From NCBI GenBank assembly GCA_963989245.1, contig OZ022339.1, positions 17,090,106 through 17,154,105 of the forward strand: a DNA stretch of 64,000 nt. The letters run 5' to 3'. Below the pieces are notes generated by a model that worked only from the letters and a program-made list of their open reading frames with translations, did not search any database and was not told the DNA's origin. Below are positions 41,801 to 53,669 of this stretch, one piece after another. The position numbers were made by a program, and so were the translations under genes. How positions within the stretch are numbered: position 1 is the first letter of the stretch; each line of letters begins with the position of its first letter. This stretch comes from Nansenia antarctica (lineage: Eukaryota; Chordata; Actinopteri; Argentiniformes; Microstomatidae).

Positions 41801-42177
41801 CCATGTTTCAAGGTTACTGTCCATGTTAAAAGGCTTAAAGATCAAAACTAGGGGAATTACGGTAAGATAACCATGTCTGAACATAAGGATGAGGTTGATT
41901 AACACATTCATACTGTAGATACATGTTGTACAATTCTCTTTGTTGAAGACGTTGATTATAAAATAGAACAACATGTCAATGTAGAACAATCAGTATTGTA
42001 TGGATTGTCTTTGAAAAAGCTCTATTACATTAGATTGCAAAACGAATAGTAGAATGTGACTGGAGAAGACCACTATACTAGAGATGAGGAGGTATCAGAC
42101 ATATTTTTAACTCACCGCATATTTGTCAGTATTCAGAAGGTCTAGGAGGCTTTCATTGTGGCTGAGAGTGAGGGACT

Positions 42178-42245
42178 CCTCTAACCTGGGACTGTGTCTC
42201 TCTAACCTGGAACTGTGTCTCTCTAACCTGGAACTGTGTCTCTCT
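42178..42245. repeat. 21-bp tandem repeat, three copies
   Basis: The unit CTCTAACCTGGAACTGTGTCT is repeated three times with one base difference. Position 42319-42337 nearby is a C run. Confidence 0.85.
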
Positions 42246-42629
42246 CTGAGGTGGCTGGCTGTCCCTCCTCAGCCCGGCTACGCCTCTTCCAACACTGCTG
42301 TCCCTTGTCGTCGTCGTACCCCCCCCCCCCCCCCCAGGGACACAATGCTACACCCATTTCTGACATCTTAAACCACTGAGAAGGGGAACACCCATATTTT
42401 ATCTCTGTTATGTGTATCATCTTCTCCACAATAACAGGACTACTCCCCTGAGGCGTTCATTTGTGCTCTTCATTGTAAAAAACAATCGTTAGACACAAAT
42501 ACCCCAGGACGACTGGGCTGGACTTCTGATGAACCCATGTGGTCATTTTACAGTTTGACTCATTACTGAGCATTGTTTTCTACGTATCGATTAGCAGATG
42601 AAATACTGATGACGATGTGCTCAAACTCT

Positions 42630-43019
42630 ATAGGGAAATCAATCGACCATCCACCGAGCCACAGGTGCACTTGCTCACCCTGCTTCATCCCGGGTGCCCT
42701 CTCCGCTGAGTGCTCGGTCGTAAGGCCCCCATGCGGGGAGGTAGTGCTGGCGCTCCATGACGCGTCCAGGTGCCTGTCTGGGTCGCGGTCTGTGGGGTCG
42801 CTGGCCCCTCCTCCCTGGCCAAGGGCTAGGGGTGCCACACTCCCCTACCCTCAGTAATAAGCCGGGGTCTGCGCGGCCTGCCACTAGGCACACTTCGTGG
42901 TGCCTCCTCCTGGCTGGGTCTCGGAACATGGGGGCCCCCTGACTTGTCTGGGCCTGCTGCACCGTCGGAGCCTGTTGTCACGGTGCCTCTCCGTGGGGCC
43001 CTGCTGTGCCGTTGCGATG
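42630..43019. other. GC-rich intergenic segment, no gene recognised
   Basis: This GC-rich stretch before the 34-bp minisatellite gives several open frames on both strands, but none shows a recognisable domain or codon pattern. It may be older, diverged minisatellite or a CpG-rich region. Confidence 0.4.
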
Positions 43020-44680
43020 CCCTCTGTCTCCAGGGAGCACGGCTGCTCCTGCGGCCTCTGACTCCGGGGAGCACGGCTCCTCCTGCGGCCTCTGTCTCCG
43101 GGGAGCACATTTACATTTGTCTATTTTTGGCATTTAGCAGACGCCTTATTCCAAAGCGACTTACAATCAATACATTTGAATACTAAGCATGTGAATCATC
43201 AGACCACCATTCGTAGCAGGAAGAGTAATCTAGCTCAGGCCCGGGGCCATTGATAGAAGGAAAAACCTTCTCCTATCACCTTCTTCTAAAATCTAGTTTA
43301 AAAAAAATAATAATATATATATTACACTGGAGAAACAGAGAAACAGTACAAGGGGGGCAATAGAAGTTATTAGGGACACAGTAGAGACTGTAGTGCTGAG
43401 GGGCAGAAGATGTCTCAGGAGGAGCAGTTAAGGTGTAACCTGAAGAGATGGGTCTTCAGTCTACGACGGAAGATGGGTAGTGACTCTGCCGTTCTGACAG
43501 CCGTGGGGAGCTCATTCCACCAGCGGGGAGCCAGTGTTGTGAAGAAACGTGATCGGGCAGCACGACTGCTGTGTAGAGGTGGTGGGGCCAGTCGGCCAGC
43601 CGAGGTGGAGGAGCGGAGTGAGCGGGCTGGAGTTTGGGGGGTTACCATTTCCTTCAGGTAGGCAGGGGCTGTCCCTTTAGCTGCCTGGTATGCAAGCACC
43701 AGGGTCTTGAATCTGATGCGAGCTGCTATCGGGAGCCAGTGCAGGGTGCGAAGGAGAGGGGTGACATAAGAGTATTTGGGGAGGTTGAATACCAGCCGGG
43801 CAGCAGCATTCTGGATGAGCTGCAGCGGTCTAATGGCGGAGGCGGGGAGCCCAGCCAGGAGTACGTTGCAGTAATCCAAGCGGGGAGCCCAGCCAGGAGT
43901 ACAGCCGTTGCTACAATGTTCTCCGCACAGGATAGTCGGTTGTCCAGGATCACTCCAAGGTTCTTGGCTGTCAGGGAGGGGGTTACAGTAGAGTTCTCCA
44001 CTGTGATAGAGAAGTCTTGGAGAGGGCAGGCTTTCCCGGAGATGAAGAGGAGCTCGGTCTTGTTAAGATTGAGCTTGAGATGGTGGTCAGCCATCCATGT
44101 TGAAATGTCAGCGAGACATGCAGAGATACGGGTTGCCACGTGTAGATCAGACGGGGGGAAGGACAGGAAGAGTTGAGTGTCGTCTGCGTAGATGTGGTAG
44201 GAGAGCCCATTTGAGGAGATTAGCGAGCCAAGAGACTTGGTGTAGAGAGAGAAAAGTAGGGGCCCTAGGACGGAGCCCTGGGGTACCCCAGTGGAGAGGG
44301 TTCGTGGAGAAGATAGCGATTCTCTCCAGGTCACCTGGTAGGAGCGGCCTGCCAGGTAGGAAGAAAACCAGGAGTGTGCGGTGCCAGAGATGCCCAGTTC
44401 TGAGAGGATGGAGAGAAGGATCTGGTGATTGACTGTGTCGAAGGCAGCAGACAGGTCAAGGAGAATGAGAACGGAGGAGAGGCAGGAAGCTTGAGCAGAG
44501 TGGAGGGCTTCCGTGACAGCATGGAGCGCAGTCTCAGTGGAGTGCCCAGCCTTGAAGCCGGATTGGTGGGGGTCTAAGTGTTCCATCTTCCGGAGCACGG
44601 CTCCTCCTGCGGCCTCTGTCTCCGGGGAGCACGGCTCCTCCTGCGGCCTCTGTCTCCGGGGAGCACGGCTCCTGCGGCGG
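43020..44680. repeat. 34-bp minisatellite split by a LINE
   Basis: Units of the form GGAGCACGGCTCCTCCTGCG plus GCCTCTGTCTCCGG occur about three times at 43020-43108 and again at 44592-44680. The L2-type LINE at 43109-44591 lies between. GGAGCAC at 43102-43108 and 44592-44598 could be the target duplication. Confidence 0.9.
43109..44591 (-). mobile_element. L2-type LINE, 5'-truncated, with partial reverse transcriptase
   Basis: On the minus strand from 44591: HLDPHQSGFKAGHSTETALH, LILLDLSAAFDTVNH (first catalytic Asp), TGVPQGSVLGPLLFSLYT and HIYADDTQLFLSF (the catalytic DD near 44190), then LKLNLNKTELLFISG. Near 43880-43920 a deletion and a short duplication break the frame. It resumes as MDYCNVLLAGLPASAIRPLQ to FRRRLKTHLFRLHLN and stops at 43415. 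The 3' UTR to 43109 matches the fragment at 40910. The endonuclease domain is missing. Confidence 0.92.
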
Positions 44681-44842
44681 CGACTGACCTCTCACCAGGT
44701 CCTTGGTAATACATGTTTGACAAGCACAGCTTCTGTTCTGATAAGGAAGCAATCTACCTGCTTTATTAGCTCTGCTCACACACACTTCAGAATCTGGGGA
44801 AAGTCGATAAGGCACAGTGTAATAAAGGTCGAGAGTTTATTC

Positions 44843-45190
44843 TTTTAACCAGTTGCCTCAGGTCTGCCAACCAAACCACCCTCAAGACCACCAGGACCAA
44901 GCTCCGGACCTGGGGTGATAGGGGCCTTTTCAGCCGCAGCCCCGTCCCTCTGGAACGCCCTCCCCAACCACATCAGACAGGCCAACACCCTCCTAACATT
45001 TAAACAGGCCCTCAAAACCCACCTCTTCAAGCTTGCCTTCACCAATTAACCCTCTCCCCCTCCCCTTTTGTTTCTTTTTTATTAGTACTCAGTCTTTTCA
45101 ATTTGTAAAGCGTCTTTGAGTGTCTAGAAAAGCTCTATAAGTCTAATGTATTATTATTATTGTTATTATTATTAATAATAATAATAACCA
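44843..45190 (+). mobile_element. 3' end of another L2-like LINE
   Basis: A plus-strand frame reads PSSGPGVIGAFSAAAPSLWN, ALPNHIRQANTLLTFKQALK and THLFKLAFTN before a TAA at about 45047. A tail with AAGCGTCTTTGAGTGTCTAG and ATTATT units follows. The same tail recurs at about 52753-52800 inside the hAT element. Confidence 0.82.
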
Positions 45191-45589
45191 AAGGACTTTT
45201 ATTTGGTATCAGCTAAATACCTGTATATTATCTATAAATGTCACTGTTTATGTTGTTTATTGTGTCTGTAGGGCCAAGAACCAGCCTATATGGTTGTACA
45301 GTTTGTGTAGGTTACAACATACATTTGAAATGTACAGTATGACCTTCGGGAAAGGTTTAATGAGTTTAAAGAGGCCTTTTGAAAATGGTGAACTAATAGT
45401 TGATCAATGACTTTCTATCAGGGTTGGGGTCCGTTATAATTAAGTTAATTCAGGAAGTAGGTTATATTGAAATTGCATATTGGGAATTTATTTTTACAGC
45501 AACATGTTTTCCATTTTTTATTTATACATTTAAAGCACTTACTGAATTTAAATAGAATTGACTGACCTGTTGACTCTGCTTTCTAAAGA

Positions 45590-45775
45590 ATAGGTTTCAA
45601 TTGCCCTCAAAACACATCTGTTCTCCAAGGCCTTTGGCCCCTAGTCATTGTTTCAGTTTTTGTTTTGTTGTTTTCTGTTTTGTCTGTCCGTTTCATTCCC
45701 TTGTAAAGCGTCATTGGGTTTTTGAAAGGCGCTATATAAATTAAAGCTATACTTATTATTATTATTATTATCCTG
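45590..45775 (+). repeat. LINE/SINE 3' tail fragment
   Basis: The segment contains CCTCAAAACACATCTGTTCT (LINE C-terminus remnant), then GTAAAGCGTCATTGGGTTTT, AAAGGCGCTATATAAATTAA and an ATT microsatellite tail. Confidence 0.7.
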
Positions 45776-46439
45776 GATCACATTCACATGAAAACCATTC
45801 TAGCCTGTAGAATGACACATTATTCACCTCAGATAATCAGTTCAGGTTCACATTTACGTTTGTCTTATGTAATACCCAAATACATTTAGAAATGGTGGAC
45901 CAGAGAATAATTTTCCACAGTACCAGATACTGTTGTGTCATATGACTGATGTGAGAAATATGACACCAGAATCCCTGGGACCTGCTGCAGTGACTCATAG
46001 TCATTAGTCAACCACGTGGTGGAGCCTTGAGGCACAACAACACTGTGTTCATCCTGGTTTCAGTTTGTGAGAATTCCAATCAAGAGTTTTTCCAGATGAT
46101 ACTGGGTCTCATACTGTATCTAATGTTTCTTCTGACAATGCCATTGTCCCATGACAGTTTGACTCCATTGTCTCATTACTGAGCACTGTTTTCTATGTAT
46201 TGACTAGCAGGTGAAATACATGTGCTCAAACTTTACAGGGAAATCATGAAACAAATAAGACAACAGAATGTCTGTAGCTTATAGTTTTAAATCATCTGCT
46301 ATGCCTGTAACAAGGCATGCCCAGTTTTGGGAGAGATATTGAAAAAAACGATACATTTTGGATATTTCTGTAAAATGTCTCTCACAGATTAAACATAGGG
46401 TAACACATATTGATGTTGTAGAATCAATAGAGTATGTAC
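45776..46439. other. epcam upstream intergenic region, nothing firm
   Basis: The phrase GAGCA(C/T)TGTTTTCTA(T/C)GTAT appears both at about 46181 and at 42570, with similar flanks (CAGTTTGACTC, GGGAAATCA), so a duplicated segment of about 90 bp is present. No exon seen. Confidence 0.4.
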
Positions 46440-46440
46440 A

Positions 46441-46625
46441 CTCACTGAACACTTTATTAGGAACACTATACAGGCCTCCCGTTGCTCTCAAAACAGCCTA
46501 AATTCTTTGTTACATCGATTGCATTAGATGTTGGAAACATTCCTTTGAGATTCTGGTCCATGATGACATGAATTGTATCACGCAATTCCTGCAGATTTCA
46601 GGTGCACTTTCAAGCGGAGAATCTT
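46441..46625. mobile_element. DNA transposon remnant
   Basis: CACTCACTGAACACTTTATT followed by AGGAACAC is a common fish DNA-transposon terminus. The interior continues with CTGGTCCATGATGACATGAAT. No transposase and no right end found. Confidence 0.45.
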
Positions 46626-46820
46626 AACTTTAGGTGGAAATGCAATAAAACCAGAAGATGACTATTGGAGCGATAAATCAATCAAGCAATTTGGAAAAAT
46701 CTCTTCTTTCTCTCTGGAACCCAAATATGGTCAGGCGGGAAAAAAAGGTGAGTCCGAGGTAATACCTCACATGCCCTCCTTATTTAAATTATCCTGACGT
46801 CATGAGACTGATTCAGTTCC

Positions 46821-46830
46821 TATAAATATA
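46821..46830 (+). promoter_or_regulatory. epcam: epcam TATA box
   Basis: TATAAATATA lies about 330 bases upstream of the epcam start codon, on the correct strand. Transcription would then begin near 46850 and give a 5' UTR of about 300 bases in exon 1. The call rests on motif and position alone. Confidence 0.55.
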
Positions 46831-47156
46831 GTACCTCAATTCTTATCTTATCAGCAGTGTGTAGAACCTCCAAACTATCTTCATCGGACACGGTTTCTTC
46901 GATTTATATCGAACATTTCCAGGATTATACAAACAAACAAACAAACAACAAATCTCATTCGTTGATCAAAAGCTCATTTGGACTTTTCTCTCGAAACTGG
47001 TTGGACGAGACCGCACCTGTGTTTTAGAAAAGCACGCCCGTGTCCTCCAGGTGTTTACTCCATCTTGGTGCTTCGTGCTGAACGGTCACACACAGCCGGC
47101 GAGGAACTTTCATTCAGCATTTTTTTGTTCTAAAAAGGTTAATTAGAAAGTTAACC

Positions 47157-49862
47157 ATGAAGATTTGGATTGCGGTTGTTCTTCTGACATTCGCAGTGGG
47201 CGCCGCGGCTCAGTGTAAGTTATTTTAATTTGACTTTTTCAATTTACTTTTCAACGCAGGTGAAACATTTGCCTTTCTTTGTTCTCTAATTTCATAAATA
47301 ACCTACCCGTAGATAGTGTGATGGGGTACAACTCTAAAAGGAGTTGGCGGCCAGTGTATGGCTATGAGGAAGTTGCGCCCTCTGCGCCACACCGACCCGA
47401 ACAGGCCAGCAGCGGCTATTTGTAAATTAATGATCAAAACCTGTTGAATGATTACCACGAAGCTAGGCGTACAGTAACACTTTGTTGAAATAGTCTAGTA
47501 CCGTCGAGTTTCGGTGCTCAGAGTGGAGTGGGGGTGGGGAAGAAGACTTGTTCTCCACCAGCAGACCTGGGTGTTTTGTGTAACCAACGCCCAGTTAAGA
47601 GATACCTGTACCCAGGAGACTGGCCTGTGTTCAGAGGCTGCACCTGGGGCTTTCCCAACTGACAGGGTGCTCTTCTCTATGAAGTCTCTTTATTTATTTG
47701 TTAGATCTTTGTTTCCATGATGCACAATTCTGATTATTCTGATTTATTTCCACAGGTAGATGTGACACTTTGAAGTGGGCCACCTGCGATGGTGAACCTT
47801 GCAAGTGTACCATCCAGCTGGATGATGGGATTGAGAATAAGCAAGCTCTGGACTGCTCAAAATGTAAGTAACATTTAGCAGTTTTCTATTCCAAACTTCT
47901 TTGATACTCCCAGTATGTACTCTCAATTGAATTACAGCCATGTTAAAAGTGTAAGCCACAGGCTATTGATGGACATTCTATTAGGGGAGAGGCTTGTGGG
48001 TTATCATGCCCTGACCTTTGGACATGTTTCATTCATTCCTTCCATTTTTCCATAGTGGTACCCAAGTGCTACCTGATGAAGGTGGAGATGTGGCGTAAAA
48101 AGAAGAACCTGTCTACTCGTACAGTGGGTGGAAAGCCTGTTGAGTCCGCCTTCGTTGACAACGACGGCATCTATGACCCAGAGTGTGAGAACGACGGCAA
48201 ATTCAAGGCCAAGCAGTGCAACAACACAGAGGAGTGTTGGTGTGTGAACAGCGCTGGGGTCCGCAGGACTGACAAGGGAGACAAGAACCTCAAGTGTGAG
48301 AAGCTGGTGGAGACTTAGTAAGTTACATTCTTCTTCGGGTAATCTTGTACAACCTTTACTCCCACAAATGACCAGACATTGGATTGATGTGTGTAGTGAT
48401 GTCAAATAATAAGGCGTGGTCGCTTGGTGGTGTAGCACACTAAGGCGTCAGGCGTGTCATCGCAGTTCGATTCCGTCCGTCGACACATCCTGCATGTCAT
48501 CCTTCCTCTCTCTTCCATCCTTCCTGTCAATCTCTACTATCTAATAATCTACTATCCCGATAAGACAGAAATGCCCTAAAAACATATTTTCAAAAATAAC
48601 GATAAGGTGCATAAACATTTGACGACTAGCCTTTTTGTGCCAGCTATGGAAGTCTAACCTTGTGTCTTCCCTCTGCCCCCAGCTGGGTCCGTCTGGAGCT
48701 GAAGCACAAGGAAGTGAAGAATGCAGTGGATGCTTTGAAGTTAAAGGCGTACGTATTGATGTCCATTGTATCTCTCTATGATTTCATGGTTATCTGCCCA
48801 TTAAAAAAAAATAAATAAAGATATTTCTGCATGTAATGTAATTGAATATATGTTTGTCCCCATGCAGTGCCATTGAAACTGCCATCCAGGGCCGCTACAG
48901 CTTTGACAAGTCCCTTGTGGACCAGGTGGAGGTGAGAAACAAATCCTAAATATATCCAGAAAACGCCTTTGACATTGAATTGTTTCAGTGTGTGGTTGTA
49001 AGCAAAAACATCTTCTAACCCTATTTTGCAGTACGACCCTAAGGCCCGACTGATAGTTGTGGATGTGAAGAAGCCGATGGGAGACCGCAAGACTGACCTG
49101 TCTGGTTTGGCCTACTACATGGAGAAAGACGTAAGTCATACACTTAGTACTCTTGCCTTCTTGTTTCAGGGAAACAACAGGGGGGTATCTCATCACTGTT
49201 CTGCAAGCACAGATCATTGACTGGTTTGTTTGTTGCCTTCAGGTCAAGGTACTGCCTCTGTTCAAGGACCAGGCCAAGTTTGAGCCCAGTGTGGACGGTC
49301 AGAAGCTGGAGATGGAGAACATCCTCGTGTACTATGTGGATGAGGAGGCCCCCACCTTCACCATGAAGAGGCTGACCGGGGGAGTCATCGCCGTCATCGT
49401 GGTGGTCATCCTGGCTGTGGCCGCCGGCCTGCTCGTCCTGGTGAGTCGGCCTGGGACGGTTACCTTTCAGACCTGTTTACAAATGGATTCACCAGCTTGA
49501 TGTGTCGTCTTTTTAGGATGTTTCATATGTTTGGTGTAACAGTAAAGTTGTAATGTTCCGTTTGGTAATAATCATGTCGTCTTTTTTTTTCTCCTTCCAG
49601 TTCTTTGCCAGAAGAAGAGAGCAGAAATACAGCAAGGCAGAGGTGAGTGGTCCAATGAAATTCTAGTGAAAGGTTACACTGATGGTGATGCATTTTTACG
49701 TATGAATTGAATGTAATCGTATGGTCATGGTTTATACATTGGTGTATATAATAATTGATTGTATATGAAGAGATTGAGAAATGATGTGAACCCAATTTCC
49801 CCTCATGTTTTGTTTTGTTGGTTTCCTTTCAGCCCAGAGAGATGGAAGCCATGTCCAATTAA
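47157..49862 (+). CDS. epcam: Epithelial cell adhesion molecule, complete nine-exon gene
   Basis: Exons 47157-47214, 47756-47863, 48056-48317, 48683-48748, 48868-48931, 49032-49130, 49243-49440, 49601-49642 and 49833-49862 join to 927 bases, 308 residues plus stop. All introns are GT-AG. EpCAM is a type I membrane glycoprotein of epithelial cells that mediates cell contact and, after cleavage, signalling. Visible parts are a signal peptide (MKIWIAVVLLTFAVGAAAQ), an N-terminal cysteine module (CRCDTLKWATCDGEPCKC), a thyroglobulin type-1 domain ending YDPECENDGKFKAKQCNN and CWCVNSAGVRRTDK, a C-terminal domain (YWVRLELKHK, LAYYMEKDVKVLPLF), a membrane helix (GGVIAVIVVVILAVAAG) and a short basic tail (FFARRREQKYSKAE, EMEAMSN). 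The length matches other vertebrate EpCAMs. The related TACSTD2 is less likely because the gene has introns. Confidence 0.97.
48412..48600 (+). mobile_element. tRNA-derived SINE in epcam intron 3
   Basis: The segment has GTGGTCGCTTGGTGGTGTAG (A box region) and GCAGTTCGATTCC (B box), then CCTGCATGTCATCCTTCCTC in the body. No stem closure, so it is not a tRNA gene. Confidence 0.7.
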
Positions 49863-50078
49863 TTAATGGAAGCCATGTAAACAAGCCTGTCACCCAAAGA
49901 ACCGCTTCTGCGCTGGGATATTCATTTTGTTGTAAATTGCTTTTTAAGAGACATTTTGTTTATTGGAATGGGAGTGTGCCATTTTTAACTGTTACTTGAG
50001 GGATGCAAATTGTAAAGGAAATTGCCACATGTTATGTTACCACCCAGCACCACCTTTATTTATACGCTGTTGACTCTT

Positions 50079-50200
50079 AATAAAATGATGCCTCTGGAAA
50101 AACAAAACCCATACCCATGTTAACTAAAGTCACTCATTTAAATGTGGATGTTTGAATGTCATAGATTGTACAGTTTCATATTGTTTTGATTTTTAATAAA
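50079..50200 (+). terminator. epcam: epcam poly(A) signals
   Basis: Two AATAAA hexamers at 50079-50084 and 50195-50200 follow the stop codon by about 220 and 335 bases. The second is followed by a GT-rich stretch (TGCTTTGTTTCCTGTTTAG), so both may be used. Confidence 0.7.
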
Positions 50201-50704
50201 CCTGTCTTAACAAATATGCCCTCCTGCTTTGTTTCCTGTTTAGTTCAATTAAGATGAGAATTGTAAATGGATGAATTGCTATCGGTCACCTTCTAAAATG
50301 TGAGGAATAGTTCCATTGTTGTGAATCCATTTGGCTCAATGGAAAATCACTGTGGAGATGGAGGGGGGAGGGGAACAAAGAGGAACAACCCTCTGGGAAC
50401 AATTTGCATGGCGTGTTGGCTATCTAACCTATGGGTTAATAATGTACAAGACCATGTGAATCCACTACAACACAGTGTGAAGCCTAGTCATTTTAACTCA
50501 TTGAACTGGTCTTGAGTGAAACAAAAGGTGTAAATTCATAAGAGACTTCTTACCGAGAGTCTGTTGAACACCACATTGACCCAGTTGAGCTCACCATGTT
50601 TGTATTGGTTACTCCCTCAAGCTTCATGTGTGCTCACGTTTGTTTGGTACCATTCCACATGTTGTTCTGCCACAGGCCTGGCCTCCCCTGGTTGAGCTGC
50701 ATCT

Positions 50705-50905
50705 CAATAGGCAAGGCAAGTTTATTTGTATAGCACATTTCATACAAAAGGGGCAATTCAAAGTCTAAAATGACTCCCTCTGTTTTTATTTTTTTATTTA
50801 ACCTTTATTTAACCAGGCAAACGTGTAAGAACAATCTCTTATTTACAAATGCAGCCTGACCAAAAAGCAATGGCTCTTTGGGGGGGGGGGGGGTGTTCAT
50901 CATCC
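50705..50905. repeat. two dispersed-repeat ends
   Basis: AAGGCAAGTTTATTTGTATA (50711) is the inverted form of a LINE/SINE tail. TTTAACCTTTATTTAACCAG at about 50798 is a repeat common in salmon-like fish genomes. A G run lies at 50880-50892. Confidence 0.6.
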
Positions 50906-51017
50906 CTCATCTCATCTTTGTCTAAAGTACTGATCTCAATAGGCAAGATGAGTCCTAAAAATATGACTTCAGCTTTTATTTTAAGAAGGTGACAGTATAT
51001 ATGTCCAACTGGGATGT

Positions 51018-51110
51018 ATAGTGAATTATGCACTCACTGCAATATGTCGCTTTGGGTAAAAGCGTCAGCTAAATGGCATATATTATTATTATATTGTTAT
51101 TATTATTTCC
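51018..51110 (+). mobile_element. SINE 3' end, same family as 41613-41800
   Basis: ATGCACTCACTGCAATATGT, CGCTTTGGGTAAAAGCGTCA and GCTAAATGGCATAT match the body and tail of the SINE at 41613-41800 on the opposite strand. An ATT microsatellite follows. The tRNA head is missing. Confidence 0.82.
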
Positions 51111-51839
51111 TTGTAGAAACCACTGGACATTTAGCCCAAAAGGATTGATTTTAGATTGTAACATCTTCTCTTGTCTTCCTAACCCTCTACACACACTTCA
51201 GTTCATAGATCCCAGAGCCACATACACCCCCACACACTCCTTTGCTTCAGACGCTGGTTGTCTGATTATTTGCATTGTCTACATCTGACAGTTGTGTTGG
51301 TAGCCTACATGGTGTAGCCTACAGATAAGCCACTGAGGTTTGGTGTCCTCTGGTCTCTGTTTCTGTATGTCACAGCTACTCTGTCTGTCCTGTGATACAA
51401 AGAGGGTGTATAGACACTAATCATTCATTGTCATTAATTGACAAATTAGTAATATTAAGTACAGAAACAATGAGTAGGCCTAGGTATGTTAATGGTGCTG
51501 ACTAAGATGACCTCATGTGTAGATACTATGACAACTCTTGTTTGGTGGGGGAGGTTAGTGAACCACCGTGAGCAAGGTTCCGCCCTGTTTGGGAAACGTT
51601 GGGCCATCACGTCAAACCTGTTTGACGAGCTTTGTCAGGCTCTCTACAGAGACTACACTTACCTCAGCAGGAACATAGGCCTGTGTTTACCACAGACAGA
51701 AACTCAGGCAGAAATGCTCAGAGGTCAAAGCAGAACAGCCAGTGGAATGATAGTTATTCTGTTATCTCTGTAGGAACTAATAGGGAGTAATAGTTATGCT
51801 GTCAGGTATAGAAAGAAGGTGAGAACAAGGGAGCAATTT

Positions 51840-51990
51840 AGATTAGATTAGATTGGATTCAACTTTATTGTCATTGCAGAGTACAAGTACCAGCAGTTTA
51901 GCATCTAACCAGAAGAATAGTGGTATAAAACCTGATAGTGATAAGTGATAGGTACAATATGGCAAGTACGCTAGTTCGAGGTATGTACGG
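51840..51990. repeat. dispersed repeat, GATTAGATT type
   Basis: TTAGATTAGATTGGATTCAA and CTTTATTGTCATTGCAGAGT followed by ACAAGTACCAGCAGTTTAGC is a frequent fish repeat end. It has no coding part here. Confidence 0.6.
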
Positions 51991-52219
51991 CAGTTAAGTA
52001 TATCATTATTGGTATAATTGCTGGGTCACCTAGCACCAGGCCTTAAGGGTGTGTTATGCAAAAAAAAAAAAAAAAAAGTCAATTGTTGAGTTTGGTGTTT
52101 GTTGTTTTATACTAGCAGAGGGGAGCACAGGGGGCGTCACTGTCATTATGGCTGTAAACCAATGGCTTTTATCTTTCTGTTCATTCTAAGCCATATTTAT
52201 CATACAGTTTCACTACATA

Positions 52220-53657
52220 CAGGGTGCGAAATAAGGGGGAGCTCGGGGAGCTATAGCTCCCCTAGTGGTGACATGAGCTCCCCTGGAAACATGGTTTGTG
52301 AAATTTTGGGGGAGCTCTAAAATATTCCAAATTGTGACAGATTTTACCTGGTGTAATATGATTTGTAGAGGCATACAATCTATTTTGATGTTGGTATTAG
52401 GTATATAAATGATATATAATAGCCTATATAGCCTACATATAGGCCTTTATGGGCTACAACTATGCGAAGGTAACAGAGCGGGGTGCACTGACGCTGAACC
52501 CCTCATAGTGATAAGTAGGTGGACATGGTGCGTGCTGCTGAAATAGCCGACATGCGGTGTGTGGTTTAAAAAAAGTAACGCCAGCTCAGTAAATAATTCA
52601 AACTTAATGTTTACTTATAGGCTATGTGACTGCACCACACATGTGAACAGTAACAAAGCAAATGCAGTTTAATTTTATGAAAAACATTGACAACTAAAAA
52701 AAAACTGGCATCTCCCATCGGTCACTATTTGTTGGCTATCTGGTGATATGGACATCTTTGAGTGTCTAGAAAAGCGCTATAAGTCTAATGTATTATTATT
52801 ATGGACTTCACTTTAATCCGGCAGTTCTCAAGGTTTTTATGCACCAATCGATTCCTCTAGTCAGTGCGTCTTTATCACATTCATTGACGAAAAGGACGAC
52901 TCGCATGTATAGGTGGAAGGGAACATTCATTGTGAGCACGGAAAATGTGAGTCTCACAATGGCTTTGCATTGATGAAACCAGGTAGGATTAACGCATAGT
53001 TCCATCCATTCCTAAATGCCCTGTTTCCACCGTCAACTTTCCTCTTTAGACCTTTGAAGAGTGACATGATGTTTCTCTTGCTAGCAGGTTAAATGTTTAG
53101 CTAACTTCACCCAGCACGTAAACAACCAATCCAATAATAATGTGACCTTGTAAGTCTGGGAGGAGGGGGGAATAATTATCACAATAAAACTATGTTAAAT
53201 AATTATTAGAATAAGTTAGGCTGTGCTACATCGTCAGTCCACACATTTATTATTCAAAAATATGGAAAAGGGTGAAACTACGTTTCAACGTTGTTGAGAA
53301 TCACAACACAAACTTGCTAGTCAAGCCAAAATACTGCAACGTAATGGATTGGACTGCTACCTAGTTAACTAGAACACTACTTTACATTGTTAGCAGGCTC
53401 ATAAAACAAGCCGTGTTAGTTGACTAGCGATGTGTCATTGATTTTCGACAACGCGGAAATGTATTCACATTTTTCGAAAGAAAAGTCAAAGCATTAGAAC
53501 GTAGAACGGAAAATCGTACGAGTGCTTTGCACACGGAAAGCCACCGGCCCCGATTTGGCCAGAATTTTTTTTTCCGTCAGGAGATTTTTTTTTTTTTTTT
53601 TTTTTTTTTCTTTAATCCCTGGGCTCCCCCGCACACCGTGATGTAATTCGCACACTG
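52220..53657 (-). mobile_element. hAT element with perfect 8-bp target duplication
   Basis: Ends CAGGGTGCGAAATAAG (52220) and, inverted, CAGTGTGCGAATTAC (53657) are flanked by ACTACATA on both sides (52212-52219 and 53658-53665). The interior, read on the minus strand, matches the hAT at 4635-6020 over much of its length, for example CCATATTTTTGAATAATAAA, TGTGTGGACTGACGATGTAG and ACCTGCTAGC. Its termini differ from that copy. A LINE tail is embedded at 52753-52800 and a T run lies at 53585-53610. No transposase frame remains. Confidence 0.9.
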
Positions 53658-53669
53658 ACTACATATGAT

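Noticed and set aside
42573..43110. GC-rich frames on both strands near 42.6-43.1 kb
   Set aside because: No domain or splice support. Part of the stretch is the 34-bp minisatellite.
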